DNA of 64,000 nucleotides from Cristatella mucedo (taxonomy: Eukaryota; Bryozoa; Phylactolaemata; Cristatellidae). The notes below the pieces were generated by a model that saw only the letters and a program-made list of their open reading frames with translations, was not told the origin of the DNA and did not search any database. A program made the position numbers and the translations under genes. The stretch's first letter is position 1. Each line of letters begins with the position of its first letter. Below are positions 21,641 through 33,959 of the stretch, piece by piece. The DNA is taken from positions 188,001 to 252,000 of the forward strand of contig WPIO01000016.1 in assembly GCA_009760855.2 (NCBI GenBank). Reading direction: 5' to 3'.

Positions 21641-22724
21641 ACTTGGGACTTTGGACTTTTCTCCTGCGGTGCTGAACTCCGGTTTCGTCTTCAAGACTGT
21701 GCGAGTTTTTGCCAACCGAGTCCGGCAACGTAATACGAGCTGCCTAAGCAGCGGTCAACTGCATCTCGTGAATCACCGGACCGAGAATGGTGTAGACTTC
21801 GCTGGCTCCAGCATCGCTGCTATTTCAGTAGGCCAGATAAAATTATAGTACAGCATTGTATTCGCACAAAGTTCGTATCTTCGAGCAAAGTTCTTATTAT
21901 CTCGAGGTAAATATGTTTGTGTAATATGTCTGCCCAAGTCAAGATGTCTGCCCAAGTCAAGATGGGATCGAAAAGGACATAAATATAAAAAGGACGCCAT
22001 TGAAAACTCTCCTGCGGAGCATATTCCCAGTTAGAGCCGGTGGCGTATTATGCTAAGTTACAGAAGGAGTCACATTTGACTTCATTTATAAGACGCAGCT
22101 CACGACGCGTCTGTTTAGGGCAGCTTACCTTCGCCCCGCCCCCGCCCCCCCCCAACGCCGTGAGCTTGCCTTTTCTCAGGTTCAGCTTTTCGCGCGCGCG
22201 CACCTGCACACGCGATTCGGTGCATTTAAACAATCGCAGGTCTTACTAACCTGTGGTCACGTGAGCGTCTTCGCGTTGGCTTTAGAATGCTGCTCTAAGC
22301 GCGATGCTCGCCTTCGAAAGCTCGATACCTCGCATGTCACATGACCCTCGGCCTTGGCCGATTCTCTCAAAGCAAGCTGCAAAGCGCCTGGATGCAAATG
22401 ACGAACTACTTTTATTATTATTATTATTATTATAATTACTACTATATGCTTTGGGTGGGGTTGATTTATGGAAGCTTAAAAATAAAAATAGCGCGGAAAT
22501 GCAAAGTGGCAGCAAGTCAAACGAAAACACTGGAAGTTGGAAGCTCGATAAGCCAGGAGTTGTGTATGCTTACTTCGTGGCTCCGCTAGGTGACGCTCCG
22601 TGTAGGCTCGGCCGCTGTAGTCTGAAGCGTACTCCGCTAGGTGACGCTCCCGTACAGCGAGTCTTTTCTAAGCCGAAGTGTGCTTCGCGGATTCTGGAGA
22701 ATGGAGCGCAATTAACCGGCCCTG
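21641..22724. other. Intergenic, nothing recognised
   Basis: Holds a (TTA)n tract at about 22409-22430 and a duplicated CCGCTAGGTGACGCTCC at about 22583 and 22633. No gene is recognised. Confidence 0.45.
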
Positions 22725-23242
22725 AGGTAATAATAATAATAGCAATACACTTGATAAAGCGCCCTCAGAGAACTCAATCTCTTTCTAGGTGTTTTACATT
22801 TGCTGCAAAGGAAACGCTATTGAATGGTGAGTGGGAGCATGTTTGATAAACAACACGAATAACATGGTTAGGGTGACATGCACAGGGTCAGCATGCAAGT
22901 GTGGTTAGTGGCAGCATGCACAGTGTCAGCACGCATAAGCACATAAAGGACGGATCACAGGGACCCACTAAATGCTGTCACAAATAGGTGCGTCTTTAAG
23001 TTCTTTTTAAATGTGGTCAGGTCAGGGGATGTTGTGACGCAAGTCGGCAGTGAGTTCCAGGCTTTGGGAGCATACGAGCTAAATGCGCGGTCCCCAAGCG
23101 ATTTGAGGTTTGTATGAGGTATAAGTAAACAGTTAGATTCCGAAAAGCGGGCGGTACGACGCATGGCCTGGCGGGGGAGTCGATATGATAGGTAGGCTGC
23201 AGCCATACAATGAAGGGACCTAAAAGTGAGCGGCAAAAAGTC
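22725..23242 (-). pseudogene. LINE family A 3' part
   Basis: The minus-strand frame 22955-23245 gives L-T-F-R-S-L-H-C-M-A-A-A-Y-L-S, F-G-D-R-A-F-S-S-Y-A-P-K-A-W-N and ends L-F-V-T-A-F-S-G-S-L-stop. The 3' UTR and (ATT)n tail run to 22725. The catalytic domain is missing. Confidence 0.85.
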
Positions 23243-24545
23243 CATTATTTATTTGCTACAGGATACACGATGGTATTGTGCCTGCACATTGAGGTGCTAA
23301 GGAGAAGTGAAGCACTCGGACGAGAAGGTAAAGCGCAAAGGCGGCCACTCGGAAGGGGGCGCCTTCGAGCCACACAGCGAATCCACTACGGTTGATGTCG
23401 GAGAGTGCGGGTACCTAAGCGCTACTTGAAATCCAGCCGCAGCCGTTTGGCGGTTTGAGTGGCAGCTGAGCGCCATCCAGGCGAAAGCTTTGATGAGACG
23501 TTCAGTTTGAGCGACATGCGTTGCGTCTATGACTCCGAGCTAGCTTAGAGCGCTCTGGTGACTAGCAGACGCCTTGAGTGAGACCCTCTCCCTTCCGCAC
23601 TAGTAGACCACCAACGTAGCAGTGGCCTAAGCGACAGGCCGCGTCAGCTGATTCAGCAACGCCGCCTAGCCGCGATAAATTACCCAGAGCGCAATGTACG
23701 CTTTGCCTCCACCAACTTGAGCCTGGGGCAGAAATTGCTGCATTCTCTACAAATTACAGCTCGTTTGCAGTTTTCGAACCTCCTGGCGACCAGGAGGCCA
23801 GCGGCTCACAAACGCGCTCTAAAAGGCGTGGCAGACTCTCCACCTTTGGTACTGAGTCGTGCTAACGCTGCAACAAAACCATCTGGTTTTTAAGTGCGAA
23901 ATTCCTGCCTGAAAAATGTTAGAGACCACAGCGGGTCACATTCGGAATGATCGACGCGAAACGCCTGTTTGTAATCGAATAATGAGAGTAATTCTAGATG
24001 GTAGTCCCCGGCGAAGTGTAAGGAGATAAGAGCGTCTCAGTGATCGCGTCTCCGGCGAACGAGAGATTCTTAAAACTAAGACTCAACAGCTGTCTTGATA
24101 GACCTCTTTCAATACTCGGGAAAGGAGCCTAATATCTAATATCTACACATTCTAATATCTACGCATTGCCGCTCTGCGGCGGTCTGGTACCTCAAGTTAA
24201 ACAAAGACCTTTACCACAATGCTCTTTGCAAAGCCTCCGGAAACGAGCGGAGCGTGAGCAACGTCGCCTGCCAACTTCGAGACAGGTTCAATATCGACTT
24301 ACAGAGCCGCGACGCTCCGACTGCAGGTGACGAAAGCTCGTTACTCTTTGCGAGACGGAGCCCTACGCTATGAGGATAGCGTTCGTGTAAGATAATGGCA
24401 ACTTGACAATGAACTACTGAACCAACGCATTCTCCAGCTAAGACGCGCCGACAGAAACGCTTTGGAACGGAAACGCTTGCTTCATGCTCTTCATTTTTCA
24501 CCTTGATCTGTATCCCCTCTACCCTCTATAAATCTATCTGTGAAT
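23243..24545. other. Intergenic, nothing recognised
   Basis: No domain is recognisable in any frame. A 96-aa minus frame near 24211-24501 has mixed composition but no family match. Some Arg/Ala-rich plus-strand reading near 24220-24290 resembles the style of the relic at 5277, which could mean a shared repeat. Confidence 0.35.
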
Positions 24546-24559
24546 CTTCCGCGAACCCT

Positions 24560-24650
24560 ATCGCTCGCTCTCTCTCTCTCTCTCTCTCCGCCCGTCTGTC
24601 TGTCTCTCTCTCTCCTCTCTCTCCCTCCGTCTGTCTCTCTACCTCTGTCT

Positions 24651-24683
<33 letters not shown>

Positions 24684-25288
24684 CGATCGTCTGTCTCTCT
24701 ACCTCTCTCTCTCCGTTTGTCTCTCTCTCTCTCTCTACCTCTCTCTCTCCATCCGTCTGTCTCTCTACCTCTCTCTCCCCCTCTCTTCCCGTCTGTCTCT
24801 CTACCCCTCTCTCTCTCCTCTCTCTCCCCTCTCTCTCTCTCTCATCGTCTGTCTCTCCGTCTGTGTCTCTCTCCCCTCTCTCTCCCTCCGTCTGTCTCCC
24901 TCTCTCCCCTCTCTCTCTCTCTCTCCTCTCTCTCTCCCTTCGTCTGTCTCTCCGTCTCTGTGTCTCTCTCCCCTATCTCTCCCTTCGTCTCTCTCTCTCT
25001 CTCTCTCTCTGCCCTCTCTTCCCGTCTGTCTCTCTACCCCTCTCTCTCCCTCTCTCCCCTCTCTCTCTCTCTTCTCTCTCCCCTCTCTCTCCCTCTCTAC
25101 CCTCTCTCTCTCTCTCCTCTCTCTCCCCTCTCTCCCCTCTCTCTCCCTTCGTCTGTCTCTCCGTCTCTGTGTCTCTCTCCCCTCTCTCTCTCTCTCTCCG
25201 TCTGTCTCTCTCTCTCCCTCTCTCCCTCTCTCTCCTCTCTCTCTCCCTCTCTCCCTCTCTTTCTCTCTCCGCCTCTCTCTCGATTCTT
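24560..25288. repeat. Long (CTCT/CTGTCT)n pyrimidine tract
   Basis: About 730 bp of CTCTCT interspersed with CGTCTGTCTCTC units, almost all pyrimidine on the plus strand. The 270-aa Ser/Leu frames on plus and Arg/Glu frames on minus are products of the repeat, not genes. Confidence 0.95.
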
Positions 25289-25989
25289 GCAGATCCGCGG
25301 CATTCCTTCAATTAAAGACGAGCCTCTTTCGGTCTCGTGCGCTTAATAAAAAAGAAAGCCCCAATCGTTTCCAGCCGAGCTTAATCTGTGCGGAGAAAAG
25401 CGAACTACCGGATGCATAACGTGCGTCACGTGGCCTCGAAATACTTGAGTCGGAAGTGTGCATTGTGGATGCGCTAAATATTTGCGGTTAAGCGTGGAGT
25501 CCAACTTCGCGGAGTCCCAACCACAAGGCACCAGCCAAGACAACCGCGGCACCTGCTCGGAGTGGCTTCCTGAGGAAGAGCTTAGCGAGCTCACAGACCA
25601 AAGGCCAAGGGCAAAGGGCAAGTGGGATGAGCGATTTTCCTTTTTCTTTCAGTCGGCTTTCCATCTTTCATAGCGGGCAAGCCCGCATCTTTGTAGGGGA
25701 ACGAAGCGATGGCGGCGAAGCGAGGAAGATGGCGGCCCGGATGTCGAAGAACGCAGCCCCCCCCCCCCCCGCAAGCGAGTCGCGGCACTGGTGACGACGG
25801 CCGTATTGTATTGCCTGCCGTACGCCAGAAGCATGAGCAAGCGCGAGCGAGCGTACATGCGGATGTAGCTGTAGTGGCAGTCGTGAAAGCAGCTCCGGAG
25901 CATAAGATAAGTAGATCAGAGATTAAGAGAAAAAGGGAGAGAGAGAGAGAGAGGATAGCATGCGTACAGGCCGACGCATAAGCAGAAAG
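25289..25989. other. Intergenic; promoter-like GC patch
   Basis: GAAGATGGCGGC at 25726-25737 fits the YY1 consensus in a CpG-containing patch, with a poly-C run near 25759 and a (GA)n run at about 25936-25953. No convincing exon follows. Frames are short and unrecognised. Confidence 0.35.
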
Positions 25990-27935
25990 TGTGCAATCGC
26001 TTCTCTGGCTTCTTTGTCCAGAAGATCGACTGATGTCCAGAAGATCGTGGAGTCCATTCCTACGATGGCAGCAGCATCCCTTCGAGAACAATATCCCTCA
26101 ATTCCTTGCAGCACCTCAACGTCTACATTTCAGGAGGTCACTAGTGACCTCGTCCTGAAGTTCATATCCCAATCAAAGAAGACAACATATCCTTTGGACC
26201 CTATTCCCACTGTTCTGCTTCTACGTCCATTGATCTGCTGCTGCAACGCATAACTAACATCTTTAATATGTCATTAGCCTCAGGTCATGTCCAAGCACCT
26301 CTCAAAAGGGCTGTAGTCAGGCCACTACTCAAGAAAGTAAAATTAGGCCAAGAGAACTTGAGCAACTACCGTTCAATCTCCCTTCTACCAATCCTATCAA
26401 AGACTCTGGAACTAGTCGTGGTAGACCAGTTGAACTCATATTATTGAAACTCCAAGCCTTGCTAGTCAGTTCCAGTCTGGTTTTAGAGCTAATCACTCCA
26501 CAGAATCAGCATCGCTTAGAGTGTACAACGACCTACTTAGGAATGCAAACATGGGTAGAGTTTCTCTGCTTGTTTTGCTCAATCTTTCGGCAGCTTTTGA
26601 TAGAACCGATCAACATGTTCTTGTAGAGCACCTCTCATCTTGCCAGGGCATCACTGGCACTGCTCTGCAATGGTTCAGGTCCTATCTCAGTGGGAGACTC
26701 CAGAGTATTGACGTGAATGGACAAAGATCATCCGAGGAACCTCTGAAATGTGGCGTACCTCATGGCTCCGTGCTTGGTTATGTTCTTTTGACGGTTTATG
26801 CTCTCCCTTTTGCCGATGAGATTGCCAAGTACAATCTAAGCTTTTACTTTTATGCGGATGACACTCAGTTGTACCTTTGCTTTGATCCCTCCCAGCCTTC
26901 GAGCGCCGAAATCCCTCAACTCCCTTGCTGCGTGTATAAATGACATCCACACATGGATAGCAGCAAATTTTCTTAAATTGACTGATGATAAAACCAACAT
27001 ACTAGTTATGGGTAAACCCGGTGTGATTCAGAAATTGGATCGGCTGACGCTCAAACTCGGCTCTGCCCGCATATCTCCTGTTGAATCTGCACAAAATCTA
27101 GGTGTCATGTTCCAAAGTGACCTTTCTTTACACGACCACATCAGCCCCACAATAAAGTCTGCCTACTTTCAGCTACATAATATTGCTAAAATTCGGGCTT
27201 TTTTAGACACGGATACCACATCTAAGTTGGTCCATGCATTTGTGACATCCTGTCTTGACTTCTGTAACTCACTGCTTGCTGGTCTACCAGCCTATGCAAG
27301 CAGGTGCTTACAGCTGGTGCAAAACTCTGCAGCTAGACTTGCCTGTCGTGAGCGTCGCAGTTGTCATATTACACCACTTTTCGCCAACCGGCACTGGCTA
27401 CCAGTCAAGCAATGCATCGACTTCAAGTTTTTATCACTCACTTTCAAGTCACCTCATTCTTTGGCTCCACCCTATCTATCGGATCTACTGCCCCTCCAGG
27501 CCAAGCATCACACCACCAGCGCTTTTCGGAATCTAACTGTTTATCTATACCTCGTACAAACCTCAAATCCTTTGGAGACCGTGCATTTAGCTCGAATGCT
27601 ACCAAAGCCTGGAACTCACTGCCGACTTGCGTCACAGCATCCCCTGACTTAACCACATTAAAAAAACATTAAAAACGCACCTATTTAGGACAGCATTTAG
27701 TGGGTCCCTGTGATCCGTCCTTTATGTGCTTATGCGTGCTGACACTGTGCATGCTGCCACTAACCACACTTGCATGCTGACCCTGTGCATGTCACCTTTA
27801 ACCGTGTTATTCATGTTTATCAAGCATGATATCCACTCACCATTCGATCGCGTTTCCTTTGCAGCAAACGTAAAGTCCCTAGAAAGAGATTGAGCTCTCT
27901 GAGGGCGCTTTATCAAGTGTGTTATTATTATTATT
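25990..27935 (+). pseudogene. L2-type LINE family A, longest copy, broken ORF2
   Basis: Order along the element: endonuclease-RT linker (K-K-T-T-Y-P-L-D-P-I-P-T near 26185), L-S-N-Y-R-S-I-S-L-L-P near 26365, RT block L-N-L-S-A-A-F-D-R-T-D, C-G-V-P-H-G-S-V-L-G (Gln to His), F-Y-A-D-D-T-Q-L-Y, then D-F-C-N-S-L-L-A-G-L-P and the C-terminal block ending H-P-L-T. Frames 26521-26943, 26852-27652 and 27361-27672 overlap because of frameshifts. The 3' UTR ends in an ATTATTATT tail to about 27935. The endonuclease is missing at the 5' end. Catalytic residues remain, but the copy cannot code. Confidence 0.88.
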
Positions 27936-27939
27936 GTTA

Positions 27940-28112
27940 TAACTATCTTAGCCCAGTGCAAAGGTGCTTGCAGTTTCCGAACCCAGGTCGTGGGTTCGTG
28001 TCCTGTAGCAGTCAATCCTATATAGCCCATTGCAAGTAGGTCGATAGCAGCTAAGACTCTTCTACCGCTATTTAATTAATGAGGCCGCTCGATCGGCTAA
28101 CCTTTACTTAAC
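27940..28112 (+). mobile_element. tRNA-derived SINE, family A
   Basis: CTTAGCCCAGTGCAAAGGTG, CCAGGTCGTGGGTTCGTGTC, CCCATTGCAAGTAGGTCGAT, CTCTTCTACCGCTATTTAAT, CGATCGGCTAACCTTTACTT. It begins directly after the (ATT)n tail of the LINE A copy, so it inserted at or in the tail. Confidence 0.8.
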
Positions 28113-29539
28113 CCTACATCTCCGCCATCTACACCTGGGAAACGTAATCGGTCTAGAACTTGGAGTGCTTTAATCGCAGGAGACGCCTCGTCGATGCTTG
28201 ACTCCTCGGAATGGGAGGTTTTAAGTTCGAGTCTTCATTTTCACTATACGCACAGTAAAGCCCCCATTTGAGAGCCCCTAAACAAGTGAATAAAACTGCT
28301 TAAAATGGTGTTTTTAAGTGTTTTGTGTATTTATTTCTTATCTGCCTTTATCTTAGTATAGAATATTACTGCTATTCCTTTCAAGGTTTGCTTTAATGAA
28401 AAGGATGGTGGTATCTTGTAGATCACTTATTTCCAATGAGAAACCAGGCAAATATAACTACTTTTCCATATCAGGTCATAATGAACCAACTAAAGTTAGC
28501 GTGTATTTATACTACAGCTATGCAAAAATGACCACAGGGATTCAGAAGTATTTTTCGGAATTACGAGTATACTATAAATCGCTTTCTCTTATCAGTCTCC
28601 CAGCTAAAGTCTATCGCAGTGTTCTATTTTGTACTTCTACGTGGCGTTACAAGTCCTGTTGAAGCTGGTGGAAACTGGCGTCTTGCTCCTACATGCGTTC
28701 GTGTCCAAGTACTTTATTCTCTTTGAATGCGTCAAGCACTATCATCGAGGCATCACATGATCTTTCAGCGTCGCACGTGCTCTGCATCACATGATTCCGT
28801 CGCTTTGTTTTTAAACCCCAGTCAACGAGAGCTCCGCGTGCTTTTCAGAAAAGTGCCTGTCTAGGCAGCACCGAACTTTGACTTCGTCAAAGCTCCAATC
28901 TAATTAGCTTTCTCTCTTTGATAGTGAATTTTTTGGGAATCGATTGCACTCAAGAATCTTTTTTATGTCAAGTCCTACTGCGACACGACGTAGACCTTTC
29001 CCTCAGTATGCTTAGGGAGGGCGGCTCACAGATATTTGATTGTAGCCGATTCATCTACAACTATTCCAAATCGTTCCGTACGACCCAATTCAATAGGCAA
29101 TGGGTGAATAAATACCTCCAACGGATTCACCGATGGCTCCCATTTGACATTGATCCGACCCTTTGACCCTGCTCTGACCCACGGAGAGCCTGGTTCGGCA
29201 TAGCGAGTCTTCATCGTGGCAGTATGCCGCTGTTGCTTCCCTGGTGTCGCCAAGGCGAGCTTCTTACAGGAAACCGAAGAACCTGCCATGGAAACCTACC
29301 GTGAGGATTGTCACCATTCTTAATCCTCCCTAGACCTTCCGAAGCAGGAGTCAGCACGCTGCGAGGCAGGCATCGCCGCTTGCTTCGTGGACCTGATTGA
29401 TAACATATTTAATAGGCTCTAAGGAAACCATTATTACTTAGCATTCATTGAATCAGGGAAAGGGTGAAAGATCTGAGTGGAAGGAGAAGTTGCAACAACG
29501 AGAAAAAGAAAAACGTAAGTGATGTATTAATATAGCCGG
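28113..29539. other. Intergenic, nothing recognised
   Basis: Lower GC than the flanks. The open frame 28396-28662 (88 aa) has no recognised domain. No repeats beyond short tracts. Confidence 0.45.
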
Positions 29540-29650
29540 CTAATGTCACCCCTAACCATGTCATTCACATTGTCTATCAAGCATGATATTACTCACCATT
29601 CAATCGCGTTTCTCTTTGCAGCAAATGTAAAGCGCCTAGAAAGAGAAGCG
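29540..29650 (+). mobile_element. LINE family A 3' UTR fragment, tail missing
   Basis: AATGTCACCCCTAACCATG, TCAAGCATGATATTACTCAC, TCTTTGCAGCAAATGTAAAG, CGCCTAGAAAGAGAAG. It lacks the terminal ATT tail, so it was broken after insertion. Confidence 0.7.
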
Positions 29651-31340
29651 TAGCTGGCTTAGGACACATGGATGAGTGCTGATGATAAAGCCGTTCTCGT
29701 TGAGGTAAGTCACCGAGTGATTCAGACGAAAAGGGGGGTCTATGTATGCTCGTATCTATTGTGGAGTAGTTTCAAAGCTTGCAAGGATTGCTGAGCTGGC
29801 CAATCAAGAGGTCCCGTTCGAGCTGCAAGTGACTCAGGAGAGACGGGGTGGGGCACATTGTTGCACACGCAGAGCCCATCTTAACATTGGAAAAGTACCC
29901 TCTGGGTGAAGTCTACCCTGACCTCAAAAATCTTAAAAAATCCCTCACCTCTGAATCTTTTATAGTCACTATGCATAAGAGTAACGTCAGTACATGTTAA
30001 ATTTTGATTGATTTGATATTCTTGTAGTTTTTGTGGCATAACGTGCAAGAAAAGACTCGCATTCACCCAAGTGTTATTGAAAAATTGGTACACTCCAAAA
30101 TCCTGACCTGGTCAAAATACACAAATTTTGAAGGGAACCGATGACTTTTGTATATTACTATTATTTTAAGGCATAAGCAATCAATGACGAACGCGTAATT
30201 ACCGTGTATCACCATTTGTGCAGGAGCATAAATGGTGATACACAGTAAAGTAGAAGCCATCTGGAGACAAAACTTACTTCATAGTAGCCAACCAGTAAAG
30301 CGATCTGTGAGCCAAAGAGTGGATCGATCGCAGTCGATAAAAGCTCGATAGGGAAGATAGCCGAGAGCAAAGCTCGATACGGGGGAGATTACTGAGATCC
30401 ACTTTCGGCGCTATAAATATGCTTCGAAACGCTAAGAAGAATTGCACACTTCCTATAGCTACTTATTGAGTTTATATTCCAATAATCATGGCGGCATTCA
30501 GTACTCTGTAGAAAATGGACAATGGCCGGATATCCGCCCAATCGCCGGCCGGCCACAACCACTTCGGTCCAATTCCTTAAGTACACGAAGAGCGGGCCCT
30601 GGCAAGCGATTGGGTGAAACTTTGCAGTCCATTTTCGTGAGAACGCGATAAGCGAATGCCGTTAAGCTTTGAGGATGAGGATGATGATGAGATGAGGATG
30701 AGGATGATGATATGAATATCCACCGAAGACGCTGAGCGGCGAAATTTTCAGCAATTCTTCTGGAACTTTTGGTGGCAATTTTGTGGCACCAAAAGTGGAT
30801 CGTAGCGGTTCGCAGATATTGGTCGGGCTGTTGGATTTAGGCTATTTTCCGCGAAACTGCCTCCAAATACCTGTTGAAGCATTCTTTGGCTATTTCAACT
30901 ATAGAAAGAAACGTAAGACTGCTTGACGCGACGAGAGATTGCAATAAAACCTCTCTGTGTGCAACAATGCGTTGAACCTTTCCGTATTAAAACGCGGGCA
31001 TGATAAGTCGGTCACATGAAATTGAGATTATTAGCGGTTCCTGGATCACACTGTAAGAAATCGGACGTACCGCGGATATCTATGGTTTATACCCACGAAT
31101 CGGTCATGTATTGAGTTGTACCCTGTGGCTCGCGCTGCAAACAAATTAGTAGCGCTTCGAAGTGCCAGCTCCGCCATTGTCTTTCATGGTATGCAAAAGA
31201 CTAACAACCGTTACGTCCGCTGTGTTTGTGATAAGGGACTTTAGTTCTGGAGCAGCTACAGTTTGCAACAGCAGGCGTGACGACCGAGTCCCGTTCGACG
31301 AATCGGATCCGTTTTGGGTAGAAATGGCTCCTGAGTCAGG
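29651..31340. other. Intergenic; hairpin and (GATGAG)n run
   Basis: An inverted repeat lies at 30199-30217/30230-30248, and a GATGAG/GATGAT run at about 30672-30712. No gene is recognised. The frames are short and AT-rich. Confidence 0.45.
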
Positions 31341-31344
31341 CGGG

Positions 31345-31510
31345 AGATGAAAAAAATACTAGCTGATTTAGCAGCCTCAACCGTGTGCGGTAGAAGAGCC
31401 TTAACGGCTGTCACCGCCGATTGCACTTGGCAATATAAATAAGATCGCCCAACGCAGAGTTCGAACCTACGACATCGGTCGTAAAGATCGAGTCGTGAAG
31501 ACACTGACGA
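31345..31510 (-). mobile_element. tRNA-derived SINE, family A
   Basis: Minus strand: GTCGTAGGTTCGAACTC (box B), GCGTTGGGCGATCTTATTT, TTGCCAAGTGCAATCGGCGG, TGACAGCCGTTAAGGCTCTT, GAGGCTGCTAAATCAGCTAG. Confidence 0.7.
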
Positions 31511-31834
31511 ATGCACGGCAAAAGGCAGCAGACAAGAGATCTGTGCTCAGATTGCAGCACGAGAAAAATTGAGTCAATTTGAAAACAGGAAGCGTGAAGC
31601 TGCGTGTGCCCAAAGCCAAAGTATTGTTACAAACAGCGATTACAAGCAATATTACAAACAATACAGACAGCAAATGTGCAGCAATTCCTGAATTGATGTA
31701 ATTGGGAACTCCCCCTGTACTATTCCTGGCCGACGTGTGACGAGTGTTGTTATGAATTTGAGTTTTATATAAACCACAAGCTGTCCAAAATCTGTCTGCA
31801 TGCCCCCGTGTTTTTGTCTTGTGTCCTTGTCCTT

Positions 31835-31965
31835 GGGGTTACGAACTGCTCGCACTTCACGACTCAGATTAAGGGTTCGAGTCCTGCAGCAGGTATGTCT
31901 ATATCGATGATGCAAGCGAGGTCATCGTCACACGCCGGCTCCTCTGCTGCTGCTATGTAAATAAT
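31835..31965 (+). mobile_element. tRNA-derived SINE, family A (head fragment)
   Basis: CTGCTCGCACTTCACGACTC, AGATTAAGGGTTCGAGTCCT, GCAGCAGG. The body beyond is decayed. Confidence 0.5.
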
Positions 31966-31969
31966 CATA

Positions 31970-32300
31970 ATAGTTATAATAATAATAACACGTAAGTTAT
32001 AGCGCTCTCAGAGAACTCAATCTCCTTCTAGGAACTTTACAAGTGCTGCAAAGAAAGCATGATCGAATGGTTAGTGGTAGCATGCTCAATGTCATCAAGC
32101 ATAACATGGTTAGGGGTGATCTGCACAGGGTCGGCATGCAAATGTGGCAGCATGCACACTGTCAGCAATCATAAGCACACAAAGGACGAATCACGTGGAC
32201 CCACTAAATGCTGAGATAAATAAATGCATTTTTAGTTTCTTTTTAAATGCGTTAAAGTCAGGAGATGTCGTGACGAAAGTCGGGAGTTCCAGGTTCCAGG
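31970..32300 (-). mobile_element. LINE family A 3'-end fragment
   Basis: Antisense signature: AATAATAATAACACGTAAG, TCTCAGAGAACTCAATCTCC, GTGATCTGCACAGGGTCGGC, GACCCACTAAATGCTGAG, AAATGCGTTAAAGTCAGGAG. It lies head to head with the plus-strand LINE A starting near 32449. Confidence 0.75.
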
Positions 32301-32448
32301 CTTTCGAGCAGCTATCGTACTCAGCGTGAAGAGCCGAAAGTGTTAAGAGGACTATGGGTCAAAAGTGAGGTCAAGGGTTAGGGGTCAAAGGTGGGGTCAA
32401 AACGGCCAACGCTTAATATTCGTGGTTGAAGGTAAAACCGAGTGCCAG

Positions 32449-33455
32449 ATCTGTATCTAGGCTTTCACTTCTATGCAGATGATGACACTCGCTTGTATCT
32501 TTGCTTTGATCCCTGCCAGCCCTCCAGCTCGTCGAATTCTCTACGCATCCTTGCTGCATGTATTGATGACATCCTGCACACGGATGCCAGCAAATTTTCT
32601 AAAACTAAACGATGATAAAACTAACTTACTAGTTATGGGCAAACCCAGTGTGATTCAGAAATTGGAAAGACTGACGGTCAAAATTGGCTCTGCCAGCATA
32701 TCTCCTGTTGAATCAGCTCGAAATCTAGGTGTCATGTTCCAAAGTGACCTCTCGTTAGACGACCACACCAGCTCCACAATCAAGTCCGCCTACTTTCAGC
32801 TACACGATATTGCTAAAATTCGGGCTTGTTTAGACAGGGATGCCACATCTAAGCTGGTCCATGCATTTGTGAAATCCCGTCTCGACTTCTGTAACTCGCT
32901 GCTTGCTGGACTACCGGCCTGTGCATCAGGTGCTTACAGTTGGTGCAAAACTTTGCAGCTAGACTTCTGTCGTGAGCGGTGCAGTTGCTACGTCTCACCA
33001 CTTCTCGCCGACCTGCAGTGGCTCTCAGTCAAGCAACGCATCGACTTCAAATTTTTGTCACTCACTTTTAGGTCTCTTTATCTTTTAGCTCCAACCTATC
33101 TATCAGATCTACTCCCCCACCGGGCTAAGCATCGGACCACTTGCTTTTCGGAATTTAATTACTAACCTATCCCTTGTACAAACCTAAAATCCTTTGAAGA
33201 CTGCGCCTTTAGTTAGCATGCTCCCAAAGCCTGGAACTTATTACTGACGCACGTCACAAGCCCCCTGACATTATATTTAAAAAGAAGCTTAAAATGTACC
33301 TTTGAATGATAGTATTTGGTGGGTCTTTGTGATTTGTCCATCGTATGCATGTACCTGCTTACCTGCTCGTGCCTGCAGCTTGGTGTGCCTGCTGCTTGGC
33401 GAGTGTTATCACCAAATATTTAGTAATGCTTTATATGCAGCATCTGTAAAGTGCC

Positions 33456-33495
<40 letters not shown>

Positions 33496-33540
33496 CAGTT
33501 CTCTGAGGGTACTATACAAATGTGTTATTATTAATATTAA
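32449..33540 (+). pseudogene. LINE family A, truncated just before YADD
   Basis: Begins at the catalytic block (G-F-H-F-Y-A-D-D-D-T-R). It continues L-N-D-D-K-T-N-L-L-V-M-G, N-L-G-V-M-F-Q-S-D-L-S-L-D-D-H, S-R-L-D-F-C-N-S-L-L-A-G-L-P and L-Q-W-L-S-V-K-Q-R-I-D-F-K. The frame 32473-33165 covers most of this. Frameshifts break it near the start and at its end. The 3' UTR includes a (GA)n expansion at about 33458-33492 and an ATTATTAATATT tail. Confidence 0.82.
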
Positions 33541-33822
33541 TCCTCCAAGGATGCCAACTTAAAATAAAAACGTGCCTAGCAGATATGCAGAGCTGGGTAT
33601 TCAAAATCAGCAACAAGGATTCAGTTAAGGCATAAACATCATAAATGTATTATAGAATCGTACAACAGGTTTTCTTGCATCGGTGCAAGTGCGATGCGCA
33701 CAAAAGAACACAGAACATGGTCGCATGGTGGACGATCGCTGGTGAAAACTGGGAAATCAACGTAACGACGTTTAGCAAAGACTCTCTTGCCATTCCGGCA
33801 GGGGCAGCAGCACTGGGCGGCA

Positions 33823-33892
33823 TCACTCGTCACTTGGGGCCTTCGCATGCTGCCTTCTTTGCCAAGATTGCAAGCGGGCCACTGGCTGGCCA
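33823..33892 (-). CDS. Candidate last exon of the RING-CH gene
   Basis: A strong pyrimidine tract (CCTGTTCCATCACTCTCTC then GCTCCCTGACCTCTGACCGG) ends in CAG at 33893. Entering in phase 2 from the donor at 38060 gives Asn, then G-Q-P-V-A-R-L-Q-S-W-Q-R-R-Q and a stop 23 codons on. This is speculative. The alternative is that the protein ends at the TAA at 38057-38059. Confidence 0.25.
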
Positions 33893-33959
33893 CTGCCGGT
33901 CAGAGGTCAGGGAGCACGAGAGAGTGATGGAACAGGAGATTATGCAGCATCAATGATGC

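Noticed and set aside
24503-25346. Two long Ser/Leu-rich frames of about 270 codons
   Set aside because: They are translations of a CTCT/CTGTCT low-complexity tract, open in several frames and both strands.
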